DNA of 64,000 nt from Kribbella jiaozuonensis. Its GTDB lineage: Bacteria > Actinomycetota > Actinomycetes > Propionibacteriales > Kribbellaceae. The first letter of the stretch is position 1, and the number at the start of each line of letters is the position of its first letter. The stretch is taken from the NCBI RefSeq assembly GCF_005233875.1, contig NZ_SZPZ01000004.1:62001-126000 (forward strand), in the 5' to 3' direction. This document shows positions 45,424-54,539 of the stretch, in pieces. The notes beneath the pieces are model-generated. The model was not told the origin of the DNA. It saw nothing but the letters and a program-made list of their open reading frames with translations, and ran no database searches. A program made the position numbers and the translations under genes.

Positions 45424-45496
45424 GCGAACGAGCCTACGCGGTACCGGCGACTAAAGGGGTTGCTGTGTCCACAGGGTTACATGTGAGACTGCGCCC

Positions 45497-46732
45497 GTGG
45501 ACGAATTGGTGGCGATCCTGGACCAGGACAACCATGTCACCGGTTCCGCGCCACGGTCGGTGATGCGGCGCGACAACCTGCGCCATTCCGCCACCGGAGT
45601 AGTCGTCCGGAATACGGCCGGTGACATCTACGTGCACCGCCGTACGCCGATCAAGGACCTGTACCCGAGCCGGTACGACTTCTCTGCCGGCGGGGTCGTC
45701 GCGGCCGGTGAGGACCCGTTCCACGCCGTCGTACGGGAGCTGGAGGAGGAGCTCGGGATCTCGGGCGTCGAGCTGACGCGGTTGCCGGAGGGCGACTACG
45801 CCGACGACCACACGCACTACCACGCGTACCTGTACACGTGCGTCTGGGACGGCCCGGTGCGGCACCAGCCGGAAGAGGTCGAGTGGGGCGCCTGGATGTC
45901 CCCCGCCGAGCTCGTCGCCAAGCTCGACGATCCGTCGTGGTCGTTCATGCCGGACGCGGTGGGTCTGCTCGGGGACTTCGTCCGGAGTCTGGCGACCATC
46001 GACCAGGGCTGGGACAGCGACGCCTGGATCGACGGTCGGTGGATCCACCGCTCCCCACGGCGGCCCGAGGTGCGCCCCAGGCTGCTCGCTGAAGCCACGC
46101 TCCTCCCCTGGCTCGCCCCGCAGCTGCCCCTGCCCGTCCCGGTGCCTGAGCTGACGGACAACGGCGTACGGCACCTGATGCTGCCCGGCTCACCTTTCAC
46201 CGACGGCGGTACGGCGACGGGCCGCGAGCTGGGCGCCTTCCTCAAGGCCCTGCACGCTGTGGATCCGGTCGAAGCGGTCGCGCGTGGTGCGCTGGACGCG
46301 GCCACGGCCGATGCCGAGAAGGCGGTGTTCCTGAAGGAGTGCAAGACCCAGGTAGTGCCGCTGCTGCCTTCTGAAAGGCGCGGCCGCGCCCTGGACCTGC
46401 TCGACCGCGTGGCCAACGTCCGGACCTCCTTGATCCATTGCGATCTGGGTCCGGACCACGTCCTCATGGCCGACGGTCAGATCACCGGCATCATCGACTG
46501 GACGGACGCCGTCATCGGCGACCCCGCGCTGGACCTCTGCTGGCCCCTCAACGGCGCTCCAGAAGCACTCAGGACCGGTCTGATCGAGGTGTACGAACCC
46601 ACCTCTGACCAGGTAGAACGCGCCGAGGACTGGGCCCGCCTCTCCCCCTGGTACGGCGTCCACCGCGGCCTGCTCCTCGACCTGCCGGACGACGTGACGA
46701 ATGGTCTGCAGGACATCCTGAATCGGCTCTGA
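45497..46732 (+). CDS. Nudix hydrolase-APH phosphotransferase fusion
   Basis: 411 residues with two complete domains. Residues 1-160 form a Nudix domain of the IDI-like group (Nudix box GGVVAAGEDPFHAVVRELEE at 65-84, continuing ELGI). Residues ~163-411 form an aminoglycoside-phosphotransferase-like kinase (LIHCDLGPDHVLM and GIIDWTDAVIGDPALDL). The reading frame is unbroken, so it is a true fusion. Substrates are unknown. GTG start at 45497; divergent from dop. Confidence 0.88.
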   Translation: MDELVAILDQDNHVTGSAPRSVMRRDNLRHSATGVVVRNTAGDIYVHRRTPIKDLYPSRYDFSAGGVVAAGEDPFHAVVRELEEELGISGVELTRLPEGDYADDHTHYHAYLYTCVWDGPVRHQPEEVEWGAWMSPAELVAKLDDPSWSFMPDAVGLLGDFVRSLATIDQGWDSDAWIDGRWIHRSPRRPEVRPRLLAEATLLPWLAPQLPLPVPVPELTDNGVRHLMLPGSPFTDGGTATGRELGAFLKALHAVDPVEAVARGALDAATADAEKAVFLKECKTQVVPLLPSERRGRALDLLDRVANVRTSLIHCDLGPDHVLMADGQITGIIDWTDAVIGDPALDLCWPLNGAPEALRTGLIEVYEPTSDQVERAEDWARLSPWYGVHRGLLLDLPDDVTNGLQDILNRL

Positions 46733-46733
46733 T

Positions 46734-46763
46734 GCAACCATCCGCCGGCTGTCCGGTCATTAG
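46734..46763 (+). promoter_or_regulatory. Putative ECF-type promoter of the second sigma gene
   Basis: GCAACC at 46734-46739, then 17 bases, then TCATTAG, ending about six bases before the GTG, so the message may be leaderless. The GCAACC-(T/A)TCCG pattern matches the motif before the first ECF gene. Confidence 0.5.
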
Positions 46764-46768
46764 AGGGT

Positions 46769-47356
46769 GTGAAGACCACCCTGACTGACGACACGGAGCT
46801 GTGGGAGCGATTGCGCGTCGGGGACCATTTCGCGCTCGGCGAGCTGTTCGACCGGTACGCGGACGACGTACGGGCGTTCGCGTTCCGGCGTACCGCGTCC
46901 TGGAGCACCGCCGACGATGTGGTCCAGTCGACGTTCCTCAGCACCTGGAGACGCTTCCAGCGAAACCCACCCGGTCCGCTGACGGCGTCGAGCGCCCGCG
47001 GCTGGCTGCTCGTCGTGGCGGGCAACGAATGCCGGGCGCTGGCTCGTACGGCGGCCAGGCTGCGCAACGTGCTCACCCGCCTGCCTGACCCTGCACCCGA
47101 CGACGACCATGCACCCGACGTCGCCCGCCGTCTGGACGACGAACGCCAGATGTCGGCGATCCGTCGCGCGGTGGCCGAACTCCCCCGGCACGAGCGCGAG
47201 ACCCTCGAGCTCGTCGTCTGGTCCGGACTCACTACAGCCGAGGCCGCGGACGCGCTCGGCGTACCGGTCGGGACCGTCAAGGCCCGGCTCCACCGCACCC
47301 GCCGCCGCTTCCCCGACCTGTTGACCCGGGTCGCCCTCAACGAGGAGCTCTCATGA
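46769..47356 (+). CDS. ECF RNA polymerase sigma factor
   Basis: 195 residues with region 2 (ALGELFDRYADDVRAFAFRR, ADDVVQSTFLSTWRRF) and region 4 (ELPRHERETLELVVWSGLTT, ADALGVPVGTVKARLHRTRR). It starts at GTG 46769, possibly leaderless. The stop overlaps the next ATG by four bases, so it pairs with the membrane protein that follows, like the module at 14.1-16.1 kb. Confidence 0.9.
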   Translation: MKTTLTDDTELWERLRVGDHFALGELFDRYADDVRAFAFRRTASWSTADDVVQSTFLSTWRRFQRNPPGPLTASSARGWLLVVAGNECRALARTAARLRNVLTRLPDPAPDDDHAPDVARRLDDERQMSAIRRAVAELPRHERETLELVVWSGLTTAEAADALGVPVGTVKARLHRTRRRFPDLLTRVALNEELS

Positions 47357-48219
47357 ACACCCAACTCGAACCACCGCGGGTTCCGCCGTTGAGCGCCGCC
47401 GAGCGGTCCCGACTCCGCAATCAGGTGATGGACAGGACCCGGCCCGGCGACCACCGCCCTGGCCGGCGGTGGATCGCACCGGCTGTCGCCGTCGGAGCCG
47501 TCGCCGCTGTCGTGGCCGGAACGCTGGTCGTCACCCAGAAGTCACCCGACGACACAGGAGCGGCCGGTACGTCGACCGTCTCGCCCGAGGCAAAGGTGGG
47601 CGTCGATCTCGGCCCGGTCCCGCAGGCCGACGTGGCCAAGATCGTCGCCGACTGCCAGTTCCCGGACGAGCCGGGTCCGGCCCAGCTCGTCTGGAGCCGT
47701 CATGTCCGGGGTATCACCAAAGACAGCACCGCGCTGGTGGCAGTGGCCCTGGACACGAACAAGGCGACTACGCAGCCGCCGGTGATCAACGGCCATCGCA
47801 AGCCGGGGGGCGGAGGAGCTCCGTCCACCGCGAAGCTCGGGTACCGGTACTGCATGACGCGGACGCCGCCGAGCGGCAAGCTCGGCGCGATCGGAGCGGT
47901 CGGGCGGGTCGACGACAAAGCCTGGCGAACCCAACCCACCCAGCAGCGCGCATTGGTGGCGCTCGGCACCACGGACGGCGACTTCACCAACGACCTCACC
48001 ACGCTGCAATCGTGGCGGCTCTACCGGGCCCACCCAGATGTCGCCCAGGTCGAGGCGCGGTACGTACTGAACGGGAAGACCGGTCCGTGGACCAGCGGTG
48101 TCGTGAGCGACGGCTTCGCCTACATCGAGGTCCAGGCGAACGGGAAGTTCACCGTCGGTCAGAAGCTCAAGACCGAGGTCCGCGCCTTCGACGCGAAGGG
48201 GCACCAGCTCCCGATCTAG
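47353..48219 (+). CDS. Single-pass membrane protein, sigma-factor partner
   Basis: 288 residues: a 40-residue N-terminus, one membrane helix (41-60) and one extracytoplasmic domain with two Cys (101, 167). Its end (DVAQVEARYVLNGKTG, VVSDGFAYIEVQ, VRAFDAKGHQLP) resembles the end of each repeat in the 14619-16061 protein. No zinc anti-sigma motif. Probably the sensor or anti-sigma partner of the adjacent sigma factor. It meets the next gene tail to tail with a 4-base overlap. Confidence 0.75.
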   Translation: MNTQLEPPRVPPLSAAERSRLRNQVMDRTRPGDHRPGRRWIAPAVAVGAVAAVVAGTLVVTQKSPDDTGAAGTSTVSPEAKVGVDLGPVPQADVAKIVADCQFPDEPGPAQLVWSRHVRGITKDSTALVAVALDTNKATTQPPVINGHRKPGGGGAPSTAKLGYRYCMTRTPPSGKLGAIGAVGRVDDKAWRTQPTQQRALVALGTTDGDFTNDLTTLQSWRLYRAHPDVAQVEARYVLNGKTGPWTSGVVSDGFAYIEVQANGKFTVGQKLKTEVRAFDAKGHQLPI

Positions 48220-48557
48220 CGCATACGGCGGGACATCGTCCGGGCGAAGTTGATGCTGACCAGTCCGATCCAGGCGATCAGTACGCCGAAAGGCCCGATC
48301 ATGCCGGCCGCGATCGCGGTGATCGGGATGGCCGCGACGATCGACACGATCGCCAGCGCCAGGCCGCCGGGGTCGGTCTCGCGGCTGGGATGCCGTCGCG
48401 GGGCCGGCTCGGGCAGCGAACCGACGCGTCGCTGGACATCCCGGGCATCGAGCTTCTCCAGGAAGCTGTCGATGATCTCGTTCTCGTACTCCGGCCCCAG
48501 TTCCTGCCGTGCCGCCACCGCGGCCCGCAGGTCCTTCCGCACCTCATCCGTCGCCAT
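48216..48557 (-). CDS. Small hypothetical membrane protein
   Basis: 113 residues. An acidic cytoplasmic N-terminus (DEVRKDLRAAVAARQELGPE) is followed by two predicted helices (about 66-83 and 86-104) and a basic end (ARTMSRRMR). The length and layout resemble small actinobacterial integral membrane proteins of unknown function. It is convergent with the sigma-partner gene. Confidence 0.7.
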   Translation of the reverse strand: MATDEVRKDLRAAVAARQELGPEYENEIIDSFLEKLDARDVQRRVGSLPEPAPRRHPSRETDPGGLALAIVSIVAAIPITAIAAGMIGPFGVLIAWIGLVSINFARTMSRRMR

Positions 48558-48644
48558 AACAGCAAGCTAAGGCCGGAAGACCGCCGTACCAATCAGGGAA
48601 ACCCCCCGATCGCACCGGGTGTTATGCCTACCCCCCGCGACAAA

Positions 48645-48681
48645 CGAACCGCCCCTGGACACATGGTCCAGGGGCGGTTCG
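48645..48681. terminator. Terminator after mpa
   Basis: A perfect 16-bp stem (48645-48660 with 48666-48681) with an ACATG loop, just downstream of the mpa stop on the minus strand. Confidence 0.85.
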
Positions 48682-48700
48682 CGGTGTCTTACAGGTTGCC

Positions 48701-50446
48701 TTACAGGTACTGACCGGTGTTGGTCGCGGTGTCGATCGACCGTCCGGGCTCGGTGCCCTGCTTGCCGGAGATGAGCGTACGGATGTAGACGATCCGCTCG
48801 CCCTTCTTGCCGGAGATGCGGGCCCAGTCGTCCGGGTTGGTGGTGTTCGGCAGGTCCTCGTTCTCCTTGAACTCGTCCACGCAGGCCTGCAGCAGGTGCT
48901 GCACCCGCAGGCCCTTCTGGTTCTCGTCGAGGAATGCCTTGATCGCCATCTTCTTCGCCCGGTCGACGATGTTCTGGATCATCGCGCCCGAGTTGAAGTC
49001 CTTGAAGTACAGGACCTCCTTGTCACCGTTGGCGTAGGTGACCTCGAGGAAACGGTTCTCGTCGGCCTCGGTGTACATCCGCTCGACCGTGCGCTGGATC
49101 ATGCCGTCCACGCACGCCTGCCGGTCGCCGCCGAACTCGCCGAGGTCGTCGACGTGCAACGGCAGCCCACTGGTCAGGTACTTCGAGAAGATGTCCCGCG
49201 CCGCCTCCGCGTCGGGGCGCTCGATCTTGATCTTCACGTCCAGCCGGCCGGGCCGCAGGATCGCGGGGTCGATCATGTCCTCGCGGTTGGAGGCACCGAT
49301 GACCAGGACGTTCTCCAGGCCCTCGACACCGTCGATCTCGCTCAGCAGCTGCGGAACGATGGTGTTCTCCACGTCGGACGAAACCCCGGATCCGCGGGTG
49401 CGGAACAGCGAGTCCATCTCGTCGAAGAACACGATCACCGGCATACCCTCGGAGGCCTTCTCCCGGGCCCGCTGGAAGACCAGGCGGATGTGCCGCTCGG
49501 TCTCACCGACGTACTTGTTCAGCAGCTCGGGACCCTTGATGTTCAGGAAGAACGACTTCTGTCCTTCCGTCCCGGTCCGCTCGGCGACCTTCTTGGCCAG
49601 TGAGTTCGCCACCGCCTTGGCGATCAGCGTCTTGCCGCAGCCGGGCGGGCCGTAGAGCAGCACGCCCTTCGGCGGCTTGAGCTCGTGCTCGAGGAACAGG
49701 TCCTTGTGCAGGTACGGCAGCTCGACCGCGTCCCGGATCTGCTCGATCTGGCCGGTCAGGCCGCCGATCTGGGTGTAGTCGATGTCCGGGACCTCTTCGA
49801 GGATCAGCTCCTCGACCTCGGACTTCGGGATCTTCTCGTACACATACCCGGAGCGCGCCTCGAGCAGCAGCGAGTCGCCGGCCCGCAGCGGCACGTCGAG
49901 CAGCGGCGACGCGAGCCGCACCACCCGCTCCTCGTCCGCCTGCGCGATGACCAGCGCCCGCTCGCCGTCGGCGAGCAGCTCCTTCAGCATCACCACGTCG
50001 CCGACGACCTCGAACTCGCAGGCCTCGACCACGTTGAGTGCTTCGTTCAGCATCAGTTCCTGGCCGAGCCGGAGCGCGTCCAGGTCCACCGACGGGCTCG
50101 CCGCGACCCGGAGTTTCCGGCCACCGGTGAACACGTCCAGCGTGTCGTCTTCATTGCGTCCGAGGAAGGTGCCGAATCCGGACGGCGGTTGCGCCAGCCG
50201 GTCGACCTCCTCCTTCAGGGCGATGATCTTCTCTCGCGCCTCCCGCAGCGTGTCGGCCAGCCGCTCGTTCTGAGCGGTGACACTCGCCAAGGAGGCCTGT
50301 GTTTCGGACAGCCTGCTCTCGAGCGACCGGCTGTCTGCCGGGTGCTCGAGCAGCCGCCGTCGCAACGCCGCGACTTCGGCTTCCAGGTACCGGACCTGGT
50401 TACGCAGTTCTGCCGCGGTAGGACTCTCGTCTCCAGCCACGATCAT
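48701..50446 (-). CDS. mpa: Proteasomal AAA+ ATPase (Mpa/ARC)
   Basis: About 581 residues. N-terminal coiled coil (about 5-90, binds Pup), OB domains, one AAA+ module (GPPGCGKTLIAKAV Walker A, VIVFFDEMDSLF Walker B) and the C-terminal QYL that docks into the 20S core. It unfolds pupylated proteins. Start uncertain: ATG 50446 or GTG 50440 (the latter 8 bases from GAGG). Confidence 0.96.
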   Translation of the reverse strand: MIVAGDESPTAAELRNQVRYLEAEVAALRRRLLEHPADSRSLESRLSETQASLASVTAQNERLADTLREAREKIIALKEEVDRLAQPPSGFGTFLGRNEDDTLDVFTGGRKLRVAASPSVDLDALRLGQELMLNEALNVVEACEFEVVGDVVMLKELLADGERALVIAQADEERVVRLASPLLDVPLRAGDSLLLEARSGYVYEKIPKSEVEELILEEVPDIDYTQIGGLTGQIEQIRDAVELPYLHKDLFLEHELKPPKGVLLYGPPGCGKTLIAKAVANSLAKKVAERTGTEGQKSFFLNIKGPELLNKYVGETERHIRLVFQRAREKASEGMPVIVFFDEMDSLFRTRGSGVSSDVENTIVPQLLSEIDGVEGLENVLVIGASNREDMIDPAILRPGRLDVKIKIERPDAEAARDIFSKYLTSGLPLHVDDLGEFGGDRQACVDGMIQRTVERMYTEADENRFLEVTYANGDKEVLYFKDFNSGAMIQNIVDRAKKMAIKAFLDENQKGLRVQHLLQACVDEFKENEDLPNTTNPDDWARISGKKGERIVYIRTLISGKQGTEPGRSIDTATNTGQYL

Positions 50447-50515
50447 CACCTCACCATGTGGGGCTCGACCCTATGGACCTTACCCAGAAAACCTCGCCGG
50501 GCAAGCTGAATCCCA

Positions 50516-51484
50516 TCACGTGTCGGTTGCGGATGAACCAGTTGCCTTCGGCATGTCGTCGGTTGATTCCGCCCGGGCCTCTTCGCGACGAGGCCCGAGG
50601 TAATCGTCGCCGTACGCGCCAGGCGCGGGGCGTCGCTTCTTCCGGGGTGCCTGCACCCCGTGCGCCATCCTTCGTGCTGTGACCAGGAAGGCGGTGTGAC
50701 CTTGCATCCGGTGGCCCGGTCGAACGGCAAGGCCTTCTACATGCCAGTCTCGCACGAGTGACTCCCACGCGCGCGGCTCAGTGAACTCGCCGTGTGCCCT
50801 CAGCGTCTCCACAAAGCGGCTCAGCTGCGTCGTGGTGGCCACATAGGCACAGAACACCCCACCGGGTGAAAGCGCCTCAGCAACCGCGTCAACGCATTCC
50901 CACGGCGCCAGCATGTCGAGCACGACGCGGTCCACGTTCTGCTCGTTCAGCTTCTCGACCAGGTCGCCCACCTCGAGCCGCCAGGCCGGGTGCTCGCCGC
51001 CGAAGAAGCCGGTGACGTTCTTCCGCGCGACCTCGGCGAAGTCCTCCCGGCGCTCGAACGAGATCACCTGGCCGTGGATCCCGACCGCCCGCAGCAGCGC
51101 CGTGGTCAGCGCGCCGGAGCCGGCGCCCGCCTCGACCACCTTGGCGCCCGGGAAGATGTCGGCCATCGTCACGATCTGCGCGGTGTCCTTCGGGTAGATC
51201 ACCGCCGCTCCGCGCGGCATCGACACCGAGTAGTCGGCCATCAGCGGGCGCAGCGCGAGGTACTCGACACCGCCCTTGGACCTGATCACGACCGCGTCCG
51301 GGCCGTCGATCAGCTCGTCGTGAGCGATCCCGCCCTTGGTCGTGTGGAAGATCTTCCCGCGCTCCAGGTTGACCGAGTGCCGGCGGCCCTTCGAGTCCTG
51401 CAGAGTGATCCACTCGCCCTCCTGCAGCGGTCCGTGATGGACCCCGGAGAACGCCTGGTCGGGAAAGTCACGCAAGTCAGCCAT
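50516..51484 (-). CDS. trmI: tRNA (adenine-58-N1)-methyltransferase TrmI
   Basis: 322 residues. A small N-terminal barrel (GEWITLQDSKGRRHSVNLER) and a Rossmann SAM domain (VVEAGAGSGALTTALLRAVG), with VDRVVLDMLAPWECVDAV near the active site. It makes m1A58 in the T-loop. The last ~50 residues are basic and disordered. It commonly precedes mpa in actinobacteria. Confidence 0.93.
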   Translation of the reverse strand: MADLRDFPDQAFSGVHHGPLQEGEWITLQDSKGRRHSVNLERGKIFHTTKGGIAHDELIDGPDAVVIRSKGGVEYLALRPLMADYSVSMPRGAAVIYPKDTAQIVTMADIFPGAKVVEAGAGSGALTTALLRAVGIHGQVISFERREDFAEVARKNVTGFFGGEHPAWRLEVGDLVEKLNEQNVDRVVLDMLAPWECVDAVAEALSPGGVFCAYVATTTQLSRFVETLRAHGEFTEPRAWESLVRDWHVEGLAVRPGHRMQGHTAFLVTARRMAHGVQAPRKKRRPAPGAYGDDYLGPRREEARAESTDDMPKATGSSATDT

Positions 51485-51524
51485 AAGGCGCTCACCTTAA
51501 CTTTCGGTCACGACAACCGAGTAA

Positions 51525-52679
51525 TCAGCGCGAGCGGAAGGCGCGTTCCACGTCCGCGGTCGCGAGTACGCCGTACACCGCGCCGCTCGCGTCGAGGACG
51601 AGGTACTCCGAGGCCGGATGCTCGCGCAACGTGGCAAGGATCTCCTCGCCGGTGTCGTTGACGCCGATGATGTGGCCCGCGCCGATGGCGGTCGAAACCT
51701 CGCTCACCGTGGTCCACGGCCGCTGGTTCGGGGCGACGGCGGCGACCGCGTTCTCCGACACCAGCGCGTGCGGTTTGCCCTCGCCGTCGATCACCACGAC
51801 CGCTCCGGCCTGGGTCTGACCCGCGAGCCGGACCGCTTCGGAGATCGGCGTACCGGAATGTACGGCGACGGCGCGGCGGGCCAGTGTGCGGACCTGGAGG
51901 CTGGGCAGCTTGCGCCGGAGCCGGGCCTGCATCAGGGACGCGGTCGAGCCGGTCCAGAGGAAGAAGCCGACGAGCAGCGCGATGATGAAATCGATCATCG
52001 ACGGCTGCCAACCCCAGATCTCCTCGAGCAGCACCGGCACGGCCAGCACCGAGATCGCGAGCAGCCGGCCGGCCCACGCGGCGACGATGGTGCCGGTGTG
52101 CATGTTGCCGGTGAACTTCCAGACGATCGCCCGCAGTACCCAGCCGCCGTCCAGCGGCAGGCCGGGCAGCAGGTTGGTGACGCCGACGATCAGGTTGGCG
52201 ATGCCCAGTTCCCACAGCGCGACGTACCCGACACCCTCGTCGAACGCCCGGGACCCGAGGTACGCGAGCCCGCCGACGACCAGCGATGCGATTGGGCCGA
52301 CCACCGAAACGGCGAACTCCTCGAGCGGCGACTTCCGCTCGCCCTCGATATGCGTGCCGGCGGCGAAGAAGCCGAGGTTGATCTCGGAGACGCCGATGCC
52401 GAACCGCAGTGCCATCAGCGCGTGCGCCAGCTCGTGGACCAGGATCGACAGCGTGAACGCGACCACGAACGCGAACGCCGCCGCGTACCGCCAGCCGCCC
52501 AGTTCGGGGAACTGCTGACCGATGATCGCGGCGAACCCGACCGCGAGCAGCATCGCGACCGGCAGCCACGTGAATCGCATCGTCAGCCGGATCCCGCGGA
52601 TACGACCGAGCACCCAGGTGCCGGGCGGTGGTGGACCGGCCTGCTGGGCGGGGTTCTGGGGATCACGCGAGTCTGGCAT
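51525..52679 (-). CDS. Site-2 protease family M50 metallopeptidase with CBS domains
   Basis: 384 residues. About six membrane helices holding the zinc site: HELAH at 82-86 and Asp in NLLPGLPLDGG. Two CBS domains form the cytoplasmic C-terminal part (about 265-384). It resembles mycobacterial Rip3. It probably cuts a membrane-bound regulator; the substrate is unknown. Confidence 0.9.
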   Translation of the reverse strand: MPDSRDPQNPAQQAGPPPPGTWVLGRIRGIRLTMRFTWLPVAMLLAVGFAAIIGQQFPELGGWRYAAAFAFVVAFTLSILVHELAHALMALRFGIGVSEINLGFFAAGTHIEGERKSPLEEFAVSVVGPIASLVVGGLAYLGSRAFDEGVGYVALWELGIANLIVGVTNLLPGLPLDGGWVLRAIVWKFTGNMHTGTIVAAWAGRLLAISVLAVPVLLEEIWGWQPSMIDFIIALLVGFFLWTGSTASLMQARLRRKLPSLQVRTLARRAVAVHSGTPISEAVRLAGQTQAGAVVVIDGEGKPHALVSENAVAAVAPNQRPWTTVSEVSTAIGAGHIIGVNDTGEEILATLREHPASEYLVLDASGAVYGVLATADVERAFRSR

Positions 52680-52714
52680 CAAGCCAAACCTACTTTGCCG
52701 TCGGTAACTCCGTG

Positions 52715-53485
52715 CTACACACCCACCGTGAGAGTCGCGATGTATCCCTGATCGACATCTCCCGTCACCGCCGCCAGCTGATGTACGCCGTCGTCGTCGC
52801 CGAACACGTTGTCGTTCTCCAGCGACGTCCGGCTCAGGTTCTGCGCGCTTCCGTGGTACCCGTCGGTGCCGTAGACCGTGCTGCAGGCGTCCTTCGGGAG
52901 CGCGAGCTGCGAGGTGCGCGTGATCCGGCCGGCCTTGGTCGCGTCGTCGAGGCTCGAGTAGACCTCGAAGTGGATGTGCGGCCAACGGCCTTGGTACGCG
53001 GCGGGGAAGACCGTGGTGAACGTGACCTTGCCGGCGGCATCGGCGGCCTGGACGCCGCGGAGGTAGTTCTCGTCGGCCGCGCCGTCGGAGTACAGCGAGT
53101 AGCGGCCTTGAGCGTCGCAGTGCCAGAGGTAGATCGCGGCGCCTTCGAGCGGACTGTTCTTGCCGGCGTCGAGGACGGTGAGCTCGACGGAGAGCGGTAC
53201 GCCGTTCGCCTGACCGGAGGCTGTGCCGAAGGACTTGGTGATGTCGCTTCGGACGATGCCGGACTGGTTGAGCACGTTCGGCCCGTTGGAGCCGTCGCCG
53301 GGGAACGGACCGCCGGTCTCCTGCGGAATCTCATCGACACTGGTCGAGGTGGTCGAAGGTGACGAGCAGCCCGCGACCGCGATCAGGCCGGCGCCTGCGA
53401 CCAGCCCCAGGAAGCGGCGGCGGTGGAGGGTGGCGAGGTCGTACGACAGGCCGCGGTCGTGGTTCGGCGGTGGGTGGCGGTTCAT
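52715..53485 (-). CDS. Tat-exported intradiol ring-cleavage dioxygenase-like lipoprotein
   Basis: 256 residues. Tat motif HRRRFLGLVAG and lipobox VAGC, then a 2-Tyr/2-His iron site typical of intradiol dioxygenases: Tyr129 (GRYSLY), Tyr164 (PAAYQGR), His170 and His172 (WPHIHFEVY). Extracytoplasmic proteins of this type occur in actinomycetes; substrate unknown. Probably secreted rather than part of a cytosolic catechol pathway. Confidence 0.85.
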   Translation of the reverse strand: MNRHPPPNHDRGLSYDLATLHRRRFLGLVAGAGLIAVAGCSSPSTTSTSVDEIPQETGGPFPGDGSNGPNVLNQSGIVRSDITKSFGTASGQANGVPLSVELTVLDAGKNSPLEGAAIYLWHCDAQGRYSLYSDGAADENYLRGVQAADAAGKVTFTTVFPAAYQGRWPHIHFEVYSSLDDATKAGRITRTSQLALPKDACSTVYGTDGYHGSAQNLSRTSLENDNVFGDDDGVHQLAAVTGDVDQGYIATLTVGV

Positions 53486-53606
53486 ACGTCCAGGGTGGCG
53501 CGTCCGGCCGATGGTCGGCCGAAAGGCGGCTGGGAGTTTGCTGGGTTTTCCACAGGGCGGAGTGGGGTGCGCGCGAAGTGTCGGTGGTTGTGCCTAGGGT
53601 TTCGGT

Positions 53607-54494
53607 ATGAGCGTTGCAGCTGCAGTCGATCCACATGTGCATCCGCGCGGGGCGTTGTCGCCGTCCCGAGCCGCGGACTTCATGAGCTGCCCGCTGAAGT
53701 ACCGGTTCCGTGTCGTCGACCGGTTGCCGGAGAAGCCGTCGGCCGCCGCGGTGCGCGGCACCGTCGTGCATGCGGTCCTTGAGCGACTGTTCGACCTGCC
53801 GCGCGGGCAGCGGACGTTGGAGCAGGCTGCGGAGCTGCTCGAGCCGCAGTGGCAACGGATCCTCGAGGAGGAGCCGGAGGTCGCCGAGCTGTTCGCCGAG
53901 GATGCGGACGGTGAAGAGCTGGCGAAGTGGCTGGCCGAGGCGCACCAACTGCTCGGGAAGTACTTCACGCTCGAAGACCCCAACGCCCTGGAGCCCGCCG
54001 AGCGCGAGCTGTACGTCGAGACCGCGCTGGACTCAGGTCTCGTACTGCGCGGGTACGTCGACCGTCTCGACGTCGCGCCGACGGGTGAGATCCGGGTCGT
54101 CGACTACAAGACCGGTCGCTCGCCGTCGGAGTTCTTCGAGGCCAAGGCCCTGTTCCAGATGAAGTTCTACGCGCTGGTGCTGTGGAAGCTGCGCGGTGTC
54201 GTGCCGGCCATGCTCCAACTGGTCTACCTGGGCAACGGCGAGATCGTCCGCTACATCCCCGACGAGGCCGACCTCCGCGCCTGCGAGCGCAAGGTCTCGG
54301 CCCTCTGGGTCGCGATCACCCGCGCCCTCGACTCCGGCGACTGGCGGCCGAGCCCGGGCCCGCTCTGCGACTGGTGCGACCACAAAGCGATCTGCCCCGC
54401 CTGGGGCGGCACACCCCCGCCCCTTCCGACCCGCTCGGTCGAAGAGGTCGCCGCCGAGTCGGCCGGCATCGACCTGATCACGGTCGACGGCTGA
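53607..54494 (+). CDS. RecB-family PD-(D/E)XK nuclease with Fe-S cluster
   Basis: 295 residues. Stand-alone RecB-type nuclease: His55, Asp152 (GYVDRLD), Asp166-Tyr-Lys168 (VVDYKTG) and Gln184. Four Cys (28, 254, 257, 263; spacing C-x2-C-x5-C at the C-terminus) match the 4Fe-4S clamp of AddB/Cas4-like nucleases. No helicase is fused. It lies beside the trmI-mpa region as in many actinobacteria. Confidence 0.9.
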   Translation: MSVAAAVDPHVHPRGALSPSRAADFMSCPLKYRFRVVDRLPEKPSAAAVRGTVVHAVLERLFDLPRGQRTLEQAAELLEPQWQRILEEEPEVAELFAEDADGEELAKWLAEAHQLLGKYFTLEDPNALEPAERELYVETALDSGLVLRGYVDRLDVAPTGEIRVVDYKTGRSPSEFFEAKALFQMKFYALVLWKLRGVVPAMLQLVYLGNGEIVRYIPDEADLRACERKVSALWVAITRALDSGDWRPSPGPLCDWCDHKAICPAWGGTPPPLPTRSVEEVAAESAGIDLITVDG

Positions 54495-54539
54495 TCCCCT
54501 CCACCCGACAGGGATGAACCCTTCGATACGGTTCGTCGC

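Noticed and set aside
45424..48700. Genomic island between dop and mpa
   Set aside because: Composition and codon usage look like the neighbours; no integrase, repeats or tRNA edge. Mycobacteria also carry extra genes here.
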